This document shows, in pieces, positions 17,724-25,887 of a stretch of 64,000 nt of DNA. Origin of the DNA: Eisenbergiella tayi. GTDB taxonomy: Bacteria; Bacillota; Clostridia; Lachnospirales; Lachnospiraceae. The stretch lies in the NCBI RefSeq assembly GCF_001881565.1, contig NZ_MPDJ01000004.1:262443-326442 (forward strand). The letters are read 5' to 3'. Within the stretch, counting starts at the first letter, position 1, and each line of letters opens with the position of its first letter. The notes beneath the pieces are model-generated. The model did not search any database, was not told where the DNA came from, and saw nothing but the letters and a program-made list of their open reading frames with translations. The position numbers were made by a program, and so were the translations under genes.

Positions 17724-18033
17724 GCCGCATTTGTACTTTCCGTATTTACGCTTTCCATATTGTAAGCCGTTCATAAGAGGCTATAGGAAAAATGGTGGAA
17801 GGAGGGGAATCTTCTTCATATAGATGGATGTAAAATAATTTTTGTCATTGGTTACTCCCTATTAAATATGAATTATTTTGACCACCAAAAGTACTTTTTT
17901 GTCCTTCAACAGCAATTCTAACAACTTAAAAATGTGTTACACTTAGTATATAGATACATAGTAAAAGAAAGGGTGATTCCATTGCAGATAACACGACAGC
18001 GATACCGATAACATATATAAAAGGAGGTACCTT

Positions 18034-18263
18034 ATGAAAAGAATTTTTTGTATTTGCCTCGCTTTTCTTTTATCAATTGCTATAATAAATTCAGTGATGG
18101 CATAAAAGTATCAAATCCTGCAAGCGGTCAAAGCTATGGGAAAGTATTTAATATGTCAACCTATTATGATGCAGGCAGTAATTTCGGATTTGTCAAAGGA
18201 CAAATTGACTTTAGCAGTGGTGATTATGTTTACTGGGATTGGTGTATACAACGAGGTTCATGA
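18034..18263 (+). pseudogene. Frameshifted small exported protein
   Basis: A strong AAGGAGG precedes ATG at 18034, which opens a clean signal peptide (MKRIFCICLAFLLSIAIINS, ending in VMA) followed at once by TAA (18103-18105). Another frame then continues with a compositionally normal mature region (GIKVSNPASGQSYGKVFNMS...FSSGDYVYWDWCIQRGS) to a TGA at 18263. One lost or gained base near 18100 would join them into an exported protein of about 75 residues. I recognise no family. The stop overlaps the next gene's ATG, which argues that the second frame is genuine. No slippery heptamer is visible, so decay or a sequencing error is likelier than programmed frameshifting. Confidence 0.65.
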
Positions 18264-18919
18264 ATAAGAATAATATTTACCATAAAATTGTAATTGTTAT
18301 AATAACTGTAACTGCAGTTTTTTTATTATACTTCCTTTTTATAAAAAGCAGAGATGATACATATGATTTTCCTGTAAAAAGCCCAATGCTGGATTGGGGC
18401 AGCAGCAAGGAAGATGTAATAGCAAAAACGAATGCAGAACCGGTATCCTCGCATGATGAGATATCTTCAACACAAGTATTATATACAGATGAAAAAATTG
18501 AGACTCTTTTTGGAATTAGTTCTGAAACCCGATTTTTTATAATTACAGATTCCACAGTACCTGTTGGTCTTTACGGAGTTCAATTTACATTTGATAATTA
18601 TACTTATGAAGAAACAAAAGAAGCAATATTTAATCAATACAAAGATATCAATGATTCCGTAAAATGGGGTGATTCGGGTAATCTACTTACTACATTCTAT
18701 TATCCAGAGTCTGCACGCTTTATCCATATGAGTGATTCACAATGGAATGTTATCTGTGATTATTATACTAAAATGTCCATAGCTTCTGCTGCAGAGGAGC
18801 TGGAATACAAACTTAACAAAATGCGAAATAATGAATATTACTTTATGATTCAAATAACAGAACCAAATGTAGTATTTATAAACGCTCTGCCTTTAGCTAT
18901 ATTGTCTAATTCCAATTAA
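18260..18919 (+). CDS. Membrane-anchored protein of unknown function
   Basis: A 219-residue protein with an N-terminal membrane helix (KIVIVIITVTAVFLLYFLFI, about 9-28) and an extracytoplasmic domain rich in Tyr, Asp and Ser. I recognise no domain. The ATG overlaps the stop of the frameshifted exported peptide (ATGA), so the two genes are translationally coupled and probably function together at the cell surface. The DNA is much richer in AT than the flanking operons, which suggests acquisition. A MITE-like element follows directly. Confidence 0.6.
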   Translation: MNKNNIYHKIVIVIITVTAVFLLYFLFIKSRDDTYDFPVKSPMLDWGSSKEDVIAKTNAEPVSSHDEISSTQVLYTDEKIETLFGISSETRFFIITDSTVPVGLYGVQFTFDNYTYEETKEAIFNQYKDINDSVKWGDSGNLLTTFYYPESARFIHMSDSQWNVICDYYTKMSIASAAEELEYKLNKMRNNEYYFMIQITEPNVVFINALPLAILSNSN

Positions 18920-18929
18920 AATCCACCAA

Positions 18930-19045
18930 GGGGCTGTCGGGAAACAGACAGTCCTAAACAGGGGAGCCGATGACTCGAACGTGTCACCGGCTCCCCTGGA
19001 CTTTTCTGCAAAAAGAACTTTAAAAATTGCATTAACCGACAGCTC
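18930..19045. repeat. MITE-like element or IS remnant with nested inverted repeats
   Basis: GGGCTGTCGG (18931-18940) and CCGACAGCTC (19036-19045) are terminal inverted repeats with one mismatch. Inside, AGGGGAGCCG (18960-18969) and CGGCTCCCCT (18988-18997) pair perfectly. The whole is 116 bases with no coding capacity. GGGCTGTCGG-type ends recall several clostridial IS elements, so a deletion derivative is plausible. It could also serve as a terminator between the converging genes. Confidence 0.55.
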
Positions 19046-19063
19046 TTATGACAGCAGAGCTTT

Positions 19064-20026
19064 TTATATGGATAGACGAAATGCGCCGTTTTCTGCCAGT
19101 TCCTGTTCCCGGAAAAGAGTTCTGACAGCTTCCTCATAATCGCACAGGCGCTGTGCTTTCTTAATCTTTTTTACATATTTTTCAGGATTGGTAAACAAAA
19201 AGCCCAGATAAAACCAAAGCTCCTTCATTCTGAAAAGGACATCTCTTTCTCCGGAAAGCACTTCCCTGTAGTCCCCTGCAAGTCTGTCCAGAAATTGCTT
19301 TATCTCCTGCTTTGACGGCTGCTTTTCCCCGCACAGTCTTCCGGGCAGTCCGGGGTTTGCCAGTATGCCTCTCCCCAGCATCACAGCCCCGGTCTCCGGG
19401 AATGATGCTGTAAATTGTTCATAATCACCTTCGGAAAAAATATCTCCGTTATATACCACGCTGTTCCGGCTTATCTTCAGCGCATCTGCGAAAACCTTCC
19501 GATCAGGGCTGTTTCTGTAATAATCAGCCTGCACACGGGGATGTATAATCAGTTCCTTCAGTGGATATTTGTTAAAAATTTCCAGCAGCCGGTAAAACTC
19601 CTCCGGCTCGTCCATACCCAGCCTGGTTTTAATGGAAATATCCATATTCAGATTTTCGAACAGGTTATCCAGAAACCGATCCAGGGTTTCCCGTTCTCCC
19701 AGAAATCCCGAGCCTTTTTTCTTAGATACCACTGTTGCCGAGGGACAGCCCAGATTCAGATTTACTTCCTGGTAGCCGAACTCACGGAGCTTTTCTGCCG
19801 TACGAATGAAATCCTCCGCTCTGTTGGTCAGGATCTGGGGAACCACACGCATTCCCTCATTATGCTCCGGCAGAATATCATTTTTTTCTTTGGAATTCAG
19901 GGTTTTATCCTGTTTAGGGGCTATAAAGGGAGTAAAATATTTATCCATGGGATGAAAACAGCTGTGATAGGCGCGTCTGTATATGTAGCCCGTGATCCCT
20001 TCCATGGGAGCAAAGTAGAAATTCAT
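19064..20026 (-). CDS. tRNA-dihydrouridine synthase family protein
   Basis: A 320-residue FMN-dependent TIM-barrel enzyme that reduces uridine to dihydrouridine in tRNA. The family marks are the opening FAPMEGITGYIYRRAY, then QILTNRAEDFI, VNLNLGCPSATVVSKKKGSG, ISIKTRLGM, LIIHPRVQADYYRNSPD, and VVYNGDIFSEGDY, with GAVMLGRGILANPGL near residue 220. The catalytic Cys is that of LNLGCPS. The start follows AAAGGA. It is a single gene facing the plus-strand pair across the MITE-like element. Which Dus subtype cannot be decided. Confidence 0.88.
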   Translation of the reverse strand: MNFYFAPMEGITGYIYRRAYHSCFHPMDKYFTPFIAPKQDKTLNSKEKNDILPEHNEGMRVVPQILTNRAEDFIRTAEKLREFGYQEVNLNLGCPSATVVSKKKGSGFLGERETLDRFLDNLFENLNMDISIKTRLGMDEPEEFYRLLEIFNKYPLKELIIHPRVQADYYRNSPDRKVFADALKISRNSVVYNGDIFSEGDYEQFTASFPETGAVMLGRGILANPGLPGRLCGEKQPSKQEIKQFLDRLAGDYREVLSGERDVLFRMKELWFYLGFLFTNPEKYVKKIKKAQRLCDYEEAVRTLFREQELAENGAFRLSI

Positions 20027-20083
20027 AGTTTATTCCTTTTTCTTTTTTCTATTTCTTATAAATAACCGGAAAATAAATTACCT

Positions 20084-20548
20084 TCAGCTTTTATCAGAAT
20101 TATCTGTCATAAATTGATAAATACACTTTTCTCTGGCTCCATCCCTGTACATTTCATTCGTTTCCGGCAATTGTTCAATTTCCTTCAGAATACCCCCTGC
20201 ACATTCACAAGTCCTGGCTGATGCTATATTTGTGGGGTCACAGGTTATAATCAGACTTTTCATCCCATGTTCTCCGGCCAGCTTAAAAAGCAGGCGGCAC
20301 GCCTTGGCCGCATAGTGATTTCCACGGTATGGCTCTTCAATCCGGTAACCTATATTTCCGCCGTAATAAGTGTTGTCATTATAGCCTATCCGCAGGTCAC
20401 AGCTGCCGATTTCCTGACTGTTATCCCTCAGGCATATCGTAAAATAATAGGCCGGTACATATCCTTTTTCCTTGTTTTCTTCCGCTGTCCGGTCAAGCCT
20501 GAGATAAATTTCATTGTCGTATAGATCTTCTGTTGGTAAAAAAGCCAT
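20084..20548 (-). CDS. GNAT-family N-acetyltransferase
   Basis: A 154-residue single-domain acetyltransferase. The acetyl-CoA-binding motif A region reads IGYRIEEPYRGNHYAAKACR (about 81-100), with R/Q-x-x-G/A-like RGNHYA, followed by SLIITCDPTNIASARTCECAG, the usual motif B pattern. It resembles the RimJ/RimL-like branch that acetylates protein N-termini or small amines. The start follows GGAGAAC. The substrate is unknown. Confidence 0.85.
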   Translation of the reverse strand: MAFLPTEDLYDNEIYLRLDRTAEENKEKGYVPAYYFTICLRDNSQEIGSCDLRIGYNDNTYYGGNIGYRIEEPYRGNHYAAKACRLLFKLAGEHGMKSLIITCDPTNIASARTCECAGGILKEIEQLPETNEMYRDGAREKCIYQFMTDNSDKS

Positions 20549-20574
20549 TGATGTTCTCCTTATTATATGAAAAA

Positions 20575-21126
20575 TCAGTCTGATTTTTCTGTATCGGTTA
20601 TAGATAGTAACCCGGAGTCTATTTTGTCTGAGGTTTCCTCCATTGTCTCCTCAAATAAAAGTACAATTCCAAATCTATAATTATATCCCTCATTTTTATC
20701 CATAAATGCTTTTATTTTCTTTTTATCCTGATTAATATCTTTATTCCACCAAGATTTAATTTCCATTACTAAAAAGTTCCCTTTATTATCTCCCCTGTGA
20801 TGAATTATTAAATCCGGATAAGTACCATTTGCAAAAGCAGAGAGTCTCTTTAAATCATATCCATTTCTGTTATATTCACAATCCACTACTAAATTTCTTA
20901 GTACTTCTTTTTCATCCAGAATATTTTGCAGATAATGAGCAAACCGAAATAGGCATGCCCTTTCACAAACATGATTATCTGAACATTTTGGAGAAGCCGG
21001 TCCATTTTTAATCAAATATCCATCTTTAGTATATAATCTATAAACAGCTTCTTTTAAAACTCCCTTCAACTCATTTTTAGTTATTTCTCCATCAATTTCA
21101 AATGGAATATCACTATATTTATCCAT
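20575..21126 (-). CDS. Protein with PD-(D/E)xK nuclease-like core
   Basis: A 183-residue soluble protein of unknown family. The segment YPDLIIHHRGD, followed about a dozen residues later by FLVMEIKSWWN, has the D...ExK arrangement of restriction-type nucleases: Asp in PDLII and Glu-x-Lys in MEIKS. Cys-rich CSDNHVCERACLF lies before it (about 50-62). It stands alone and has no methyltransferase neighbour, so it may be a solitary endonuclease or a structural relative. The start is the ATG five bases after AGGTGG; two in-frame starts lie just upstream. AT-rich DNA. Confidence 0.5.
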   Translation of the reverse strand: MDKYSDIPFEIDGEITKNELKGVLKEAVYRLYTKDGYLIKNGPASPKCSDNHVCERACLFRFAHYLQNILDEKEVLRNLVVDCEYNRNGYDLKRLSAFANGTYPDLIIHHRGDNKGNFLVMEIKSWWNKDINQDKKKIKAFMDKNEGYNYRFGIVLLFEETMEETSDKIDSGLLSITDTEKSD

Positions 21127-21353
21127 CATCCCCACCTGTGTTCTTTATTCAATATCAAATTTTTTATCCTTTGAATATTATACAGCACAAGTGCAGTCTT
21201 GTGGAGTTATTTCTCTCTTATAACTGAATAAATTTTAGCTTATATCTTTAGTAGTTCCTATAATCTACAATGCACAGCCCTGTATTCAATTGTACCATCT
21301 AAAATCAATACTCAAAAAATTTTCATTTCATTATTGTGACTACATGAAATACC

Positions 21354-21854
21354 TCATTTTTCCTTTACCGCAATCCATACTTCAGCGTACCCGTCTTTTC
21401 CATAGAATTCAATATCCGGCGCCCCCGATTTCATCTTACCCGTCAGATAGCCTTTATTCAACGCTCTGTATTTCGATTTTGGCAGCCATTTTGTGATTGC
21501 CTGCGCTTCCGTTTTCCCTATGGCTTCAATCGTGCAGGGGAATACTGCCCATGTCATAGCCGGTACGGTGTAAGCTGTGAATTCACCCTGTGCATCACTG
21601 CTGCCTGCAGCTGCAATCAGATACTCGAATTTTCGGGGATCCGCTTCGTCCGTATTATAAATATTAATGCCAAACAGCCCCTGCGGTTCCTGTTCCGTCA
21701 ATGCCAGCAGTGGCTTTTCCAGGCCTTCTGCCTTAAACCTGGCCCAATGTGAGGGGACAGCCTTTCTTCCCTCGCCCTTTTTATTTGTTGTCTGAATCAT
21801 GTAACCTATTACCCGAAAGCTTTCCTTTTTCTCAATCCGAAAAGGTAAATCCAT
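21354..21854 (-). CDS. GyrI-like / AraC effector-binding-domain protein
   Basis: A 166-residue stand-alone GyrI-like small-molecule-binding domain. The pattern FRIEKKESFRVIGYMIQT at the start, HWARFKAEGL, GLFGINIY, then YTVPAMTWAVFPCTIEAIG and the end DIEFYGKDGYAEVWIAVKE is typical of the domain that AraC-type drug sensors carry at the C-terminus. It has no DNA-binding part, so it may hydrolyse or sequester small toxic compounds. The start was taken at the ATG after GGAGGACAAAGTT, 15 codons inside the longest frame. The 21855-22120 region upstream has only a small GCCGGC hairpin (22089-22103) of note. Confidence 0.85.
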   Translation of the reverse strand: MDLPFRIEKKESFRVIGYMIQTTNKKGEGRKAVPSHWARFKAEGLEKPLLALTEQEPQGLFGINIYNTDEADPRKFEYLIAAAGSSDAQGEFTAYTVPAMTWAVFPCTIEAIGKTEAQAITKWLPKSKYRALNKGYLTGKMKSGAPDIEFYGKDGYAEVWIAVKEK

Positions 21855-22120
21855 AACTTTGTCCTCCTGCCTATTACACTTTTTATCATACCTTATCAAG
21901 GATCGCCATCCATATCCGTCTTAAACAATCCCCAGCACAGGGACTTCCGCCGCTTTCCCCTTCCAATTCCGGACATTTGCGTTTTGTAACGGATATTTCG
22001 CCAATCACTTCTGATGCAGCTTATATTATAATTGGGATAAGGAAATACATCCTCTCATTCCTGGTACCATGAGGATAAGTGACATAAAGCCGGCGATGCC
22101 GGCCTATAGACAGAGATCAT

Positions 22121-22150
22121 AAAAAGGTGCGCCACAAGAGACACACCTTT
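22121..22150 (-). terminator. Terminator of the unknown 299-codon gene
   Basis: On the minus strand AAAGGTGTG and CGCACCTTT flank a ten-base loop and run into TTTTT. It starts eight bases after the stop at 22158. Confidence 0.8.
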
Positions 22151-22157
22151 CTCTTTC

Positions 22158-23057
22158 TCATTTATACACCGGCAAAAGCTCCACACCCTGGATAGGGATT
22201 TTAAAGGAACGGGTGGATGGGAAAATGCGGTAGTATTCATTATCCACCTTTACTATTGTCTCCGTCCCATTTTTTATTTCCTCACAGGTATGTCCGTTTT
22301 TCTCTAAAAAAGCAATTGCAGCGCTTCTTCTGTCCTTTACGCTCGTACCCATAATCACCATATCAATAAAAATTGCCTGACGCCTGTCCAGAAACGGAAA
22401 CATCAGATTAACGCCTTCCAGATAAGGATTTGTAAAAATCTTATGCTTCCAGTTCATAAACTTCAGCCCCAAAAGCCATACCGCGCTGTGAAATTCCTGT
22501 TCCAGAATGGCTTTGTACAGAGACTTTTCCTCTGCAGCCTGTATCAGCTTAATCCGAACCTTCTCCTGTTCCTCCTGGGAAAAAATATCATGCATACAGC
22601 CGCTTTCCCTGAACAGCCAAAGTAATATTACAATATCTTCCGGCAATTCGGTCTGTTCCAGGACACATGTCCTGATTTTCTCTATTATGTATTGATAGAG
22701 TGCAGAATCACTTTTATATTCTCTCATAGTCACGTTTGCTGTATAGTAGTTCATATCACAGCCTAATAAATTGGGAATCTCCTTCAGAATTCCTTCCGCC
22801 TTTAATATATCAGTGAATTCCTTTTCGAGTGCGTTCCGCTCTTTGCGCTTCATTTTTTTAATGCCGTCAAGCTGTTCCCGCAGTTTTTGCTCAAATACTG
22901 CGGCATCTCTATTCTCTTCCTCATATAAAAGGGTCTGCACCGTCTTTGCCGCCGCAATTCCTGCTACTGCCACATTCTTTGCCACGCTTTCATGCAGACT
23001 GTCCTGGGCATTAAGCGCGATTACCGCAAACTGCTCTGCTATTGTATAATTTTTCAT
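22158..23057 (-). CDS. Unknown cytoplasmic protein, possibly GPP34/GOLPH3-like
   Basis: A 299-residue protein with no signal peptide or membrane helix. The start (YTIAEQFAVIALNAQDSLH, then AVAGIAAAKTVQTLL) weakly recalls the first helices of bacterial GPP34 (GOLPH3-like) proteins, but I cannot confirm the family. Residues 70-100 are highly charged (KKMKRKERNALEKE), suggesting a helical hairpin. The C-terminal 50 residues look like a small beta domain (TIVKVDNEYYRIFPSTRSF). It has its own terminator and stands as a single transcription unit. Confidence 0.55.
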   Translation of the reverse strand: MKNYTIAEQFAVIALNAQDSLHESVAKNVAVAGIAAAKTVQTLLYEEENRDAAVFEQKLREQLDGIKKMKRKERNALEKEFTDILKAEGILKEIPNLLGCDMNYYTANVTMREYKSDSALYQYIIEKIRTCVLEQTELPEDIVILLWLFRESGCMHDIFSQEEQEKVRIKLIQAAEEKSLYKAILEQEFHSAVWLLGLKFMNWKHKIFTNPYLEGVNLMFPFLDRRQAIFIDMVIMGTSVKDRRSAAIAFLEKNGHTCEEIKNGTETIVKVDNEYYRIFPSTRSFKIPIQGVELLPVYK

Positions 23058-23171
23058 ATAACACCTTCTGTTCTGTGATTAATATGAAGCAGGAAAACTC
23101 TCCATTTATCCCTTTATTACTTATGCGTTCAGCATACCATTTTAAGCCGGCAATGACAATAGGAATCCATG

Positions 23172-23203
23172 GAAAACGAAAGCTCCTGAGTTATCCCAGG
23201 AGC
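23172..23203 (-). terminator. Terminator of the S8 peptidase-like gene
   Basis: On the minus strand GCTCCTG and CAGGAGC with inner pairs form a stem at 23182-23203, followed by TTTCGTTTT. It begins six bases after the stop codon at 23209. Confidence 0.8.
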
Positions 23204-23208
23204 CCCTT

Positions 23209-24885
23209 TTACAAATTTAATTTACTCAGGATTCCATAAATATCCAGGATTCCATATCCCCAATTGGGATTGGGAAAAACATAGCTTGCGTTGCTTCTGT
23301 CCGCCCCACGAATAATCAGCTGGTTTACATCGCTTCCGGTTACTGAAGTATAGTTTCCTCTCACCACCGCCCATTCAAACAGCATGGCTATTACTCCGGT
23401 CGTAAATGCTGTTGCCGCTCCGGTTCCTGTCAGATTACCGTAAAGGCCATTGGGCATGGCACATGCAATCATATTTCCCGGCGCCGTAACATCCGGGATA
23501 ACTCTCCAGTCTCTTGTATACCCCCAGCCGGACTGGGCAAGCATACTCTTTGTCTGAGGATCATATGCGGTCACCGTCAGCAAATTATTGGCCGTTCCCG
23601 GCATGGTGACTGTAGTATAGGGCGACGGTTTCAAAAAATAAGTTTCATCCGTTATCAGATCTCCTGACGGAAGCCATGCATGAAAAGTATACGCTTCCTC
23701 TTCCAGATTTTCCAAATCAAATGTCCAGATTCCTTCATGAGGGTCTTCGAATCTGATTAAAATCAGCTGCTCTCCATTTTCTTTTTCCAATGTAATATTG
23801 TTTACCCAGATCTTGCTTTCTTCGAAAATAAAATTAAAAGCATTGCAGCTTTCCAGCTGCGGATAAATGACTCTTGTATATTCACCGGTAGGGCACATGA
23901 TCTTAATGGACAGCCTGGCCGGCAGCCCAGACCATATCTCCATTGCAAACAGCTTTTCATTCTCTCCAACCTTCAGCTCAAAGCTGTGGCTGTATGGAGC
24001 GGCTTCCGCCGCACCGAAATAATGCCGCCGTCTGTTTCCTTCATTTCCCGCCGCAACAGCAATATCTATCTGAGGCAGCAACACGATTCTGTCCATGTAG
24101 TCGTTTAAGGTACTGAATTCACTATGGCTCCCCTGACTGCTTCCCAGTGCGAAACAAATGGCCATAGGGCGCCTGAGACTTCGGGATACCCCCTCCAGAT
24201 ATTTCAATGCCAGCATAATATCTGTTTCCTGGTAGCACTCCGCATCCTCCGGCACAAAAGATATTTGGAGCAGATTCTTTTTTGGCTTTTTCAGTTTTAC
24301 CACTACCAGTTCCGCCTGTGTAACGATGCCTCTGACCCCATTATCCTCATTCAGGCTTCCCGCTATAATACTGGCAATAGCCGTTCCATGTCCGTTTGTA
24401 TCTGCAGTCGGTACGATGTCCAACGGATTTTCAGCCCGGAGCGCTCTGTTGATCATGTCTCTTCCATATTCTGTACCGTATTGAAATCCGGCCGGAGGCG
24501 TTCCGTCCTGTATGGACTGATCCCAAATACTGACAATACGGGTATTTCCATCCTTATCCAAAAAAGCCGGATGCCGGTAGTCAATCCCGGTATCTATTAC
24601 CCCGACCAGTATCCCTTGTCCGTAGAGCGCCAAATAAGGGTTATTCTGGACACTGCTCACGCCTGCATCATCTATCCCTGCCTGGGCCATCGGCGTATAC
24701 AGGCTTGGAAAGCTATAATACTCATAAAGCTGACCAAGCTCACAAGGCGTGGGATCTTCCCTTAATACATGAAGGATTGAATACATATTATTGAGCCTGG
24801 TAATATCACTTTCCTGTACCTGTTCTCCCAATAACGTGTTATCAATTATTAAATCAAGATAATTTTCATCCAGGATTTTGTTCAT
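23209..24885 (-). CDS. S8 subtilisin-family protein lacking the catalytic serine (CspC-like pseudoprotease)
   Basis: A 558-residue protein of the clostridial Csp-type S8 family, without a signal peptide. Asp98 (GVIDTGIDYRHP) and His166 (NGHGTA) are in place, and the AAGNEGN segment is kept. The box that normally reads G-T-S-x-A is GTGAATAFTTG, so the nucleophile position is Gly489, encoded by GGA with the complement at 23419-23421. The fold is otherwise full length with the large insert between His and Ser segments seen in Csp proteins. In Clostridioides difficile, CspC is such a pseudoprotease in spore germination; a similar sensing or scaffold role is possible. The ATG after GGAGAAATCTGTGC was preferred; the longer frame begins almost on a TATACT/TATAAA promoter-like stretch. 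Confidence 0.88.
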   Translation of the reverse strand: MNKILDENYLDLIIDNTLLGEQVQESDITRLNNMYSILHVLREDPTPCELGQLYEYYSFPSLYTPMAQAGIDDAGVSSVQNNPYLALYGQGILVGVIDTGIDYRHPAFLDKDGNTRIVSIWDQSIQDGTPPAGFQYGTEYGRDMINRALRAENPLDIVPTADTNGHGTAIASIIAGSLNEDNGVRGIVTQAELVVVKLKKPKKNLLQISFVPEDAECYQETDIMLALKYLEGVSRSLRRPMAICFALGSSQGSHSEFSTLNDYMDRIVLLPQIDIAVAAGNEGNRRRHYFGAAEAAPYSHSFELKVGENEKLFAMEIWSGLPARLSIKIMCPTGEYTRVIYPQLESCNAFNFIFEESKIWVNNITLEKENGEQLILIRFEDPHEGIWTFDLENLEEEAYTFHAWLPSGDLITDETYFLKPSPYTTVTMPGTANNLLTVTAYDPQTKSMLAQSGWGYTRDWRVIPDVTAPGNMIACAMPNGLYGNLTGTGAATAFTTGVIAMLFEWAVVRGNYTSVTGSDVNQLIIRGADRSNASYVFPNPNWGYGILDIYGILSKLNL

Positions 24886-24994
24886 GCACAGATTTCTCCA
24901 TTGTTTCATTTTTATAGTATATTAACTGAAAACATACTTAAGACCTGGCAAAAGAAAATCCTTGTATTTATTGCGGAAAAGTATACTGCCCTGA

Positions 24995-25026
24995 AAAAAG
25001 GACCTGTGCTTGTCACACAGGCCCTT
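24995..25026 (-). terminator. Terminator of the SDR gene
   Basis: On the minus strand GGGCCTGTG and CACAGGTCC form the stem with a seven-base loop, followed by TTTTTT. It lies 26 bases after the SDR stop. Confidence 0.88.
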
Positions 25027-25051
25027 ACCTATCTTAAGAAGAAAAACATTT

Positions 25052-25783
25052 TCACATCTCACGTGCCTTCTTAACGGCATCTTCCAGCGTCATACCCGTA
25101 AATGCCTGCGCGGGCAGGAGCCGTCCGCTCTTGCCGTCATCCAGAAATGCGCCGACAACAATGCCCGGAACACAGCTCTCCACAGCTCCCGGTGCATTCG
25201 GCCCACCCAAATCAGTGCGCAGCCAGCCCGGATCCGTCAGATTCATCATTACATCCGCCTCGGGCAGCGCCGACGCGAGATCCGTCGTAAACTTATCGAG
25301 CGCCGCTTTGCTTGCCGAATAGCCTGCCTGCTGGGGTTCATTCCTGATACCGCTGGTGGTATTGATCACCCGTCCGAAACCGCGTTCGATCATTTTAGGA
25401 ATCAGCCGGTAACAGATAATAGCCGGAGCAATTGTATTGATCATAAAGCTCTGGGTAAAATCTTCAACCGGTGTCTCCCAGTAATTGTCACGATATGCAA
25501 TTTGTACTCCCGCATCATTAAATACGATATCAACCGGAGTCCCCTTTTCTTCCATTTCGTCCAGCATACGGTTTACAGCCGCGGGATCAGACAGCTCCGC
25601 CTCTACAGCATAAGCCTCTACCCCCATTGCCGTTACTTCTGCAAGAATCTTCTCGGTATGCGCAAGAGAACGGCTGTGCAGTATCAAATTACATCCTTCC
25701 TTTGCCATAAACAAGGCTATCTGACGGCCAACCCCTCTGCTTGACCCGGTAACCAACGCCCATTTGCCTTTAACATTTACCAT
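25052..25783 (-). CDS. Short-chain dehydrogenase/reductase (SDR)
   Basis: A 243-residue classical SDR. The Rossmann motif TGSSRGVGRQIA lies at about 13-24, VFNDAG (variant of NNAG) near 86, the catalytic Ser in INTTSGI, and YSASK (Tyr-x-x-x-Lys) near 155-159. It is an NAD(P)H-dependent oxidoreductase of unknown substrate. The DNA is noticeably richer in GC at third positions between 25100 and 25330 than the genes either side. It forms a single-gene unit with a strong terminator. Confidence 0.9.
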   Translation of the reverse strand: MVNVKGKWALVTGSSRGVGRQIALFMAKEGCNLILHSRSLAHTEKILAEVTAMGVEAYAVEAELSDPAAVNRMLDEMEEKGTPVDIVFNDAGVQIAYRDNYWETPVEDFTQSFMINTIAPAIICYRLIPKMIERGFGRVINTTSGIRNEPQQAGYSASKAALDKFTTDLASALPEADVMMNLTDPGWLRTDLGGPNAPGAVESCVPGIVVGAFLDDGKSGRLLPAQAFTGMTLEDAVKKAREM

Positions 25784-25887
25784 TTTTTGTTCCTCCCTTT
25801 TCTATTCTGTGAATGAGTTCCCGGTACACGGTTCACTGTATGTCAAAATCCATTCCGCTATTGGGAACGGCCGTATCTGTCAGATTT

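Noticed and set aside
18095..18110. Programmed frameshift in the exported peptide gene or the Hint gene
   Set aside because: No slippery heptamer or following pseudoknot is visible at either place, and the Hint gene carries further stops.
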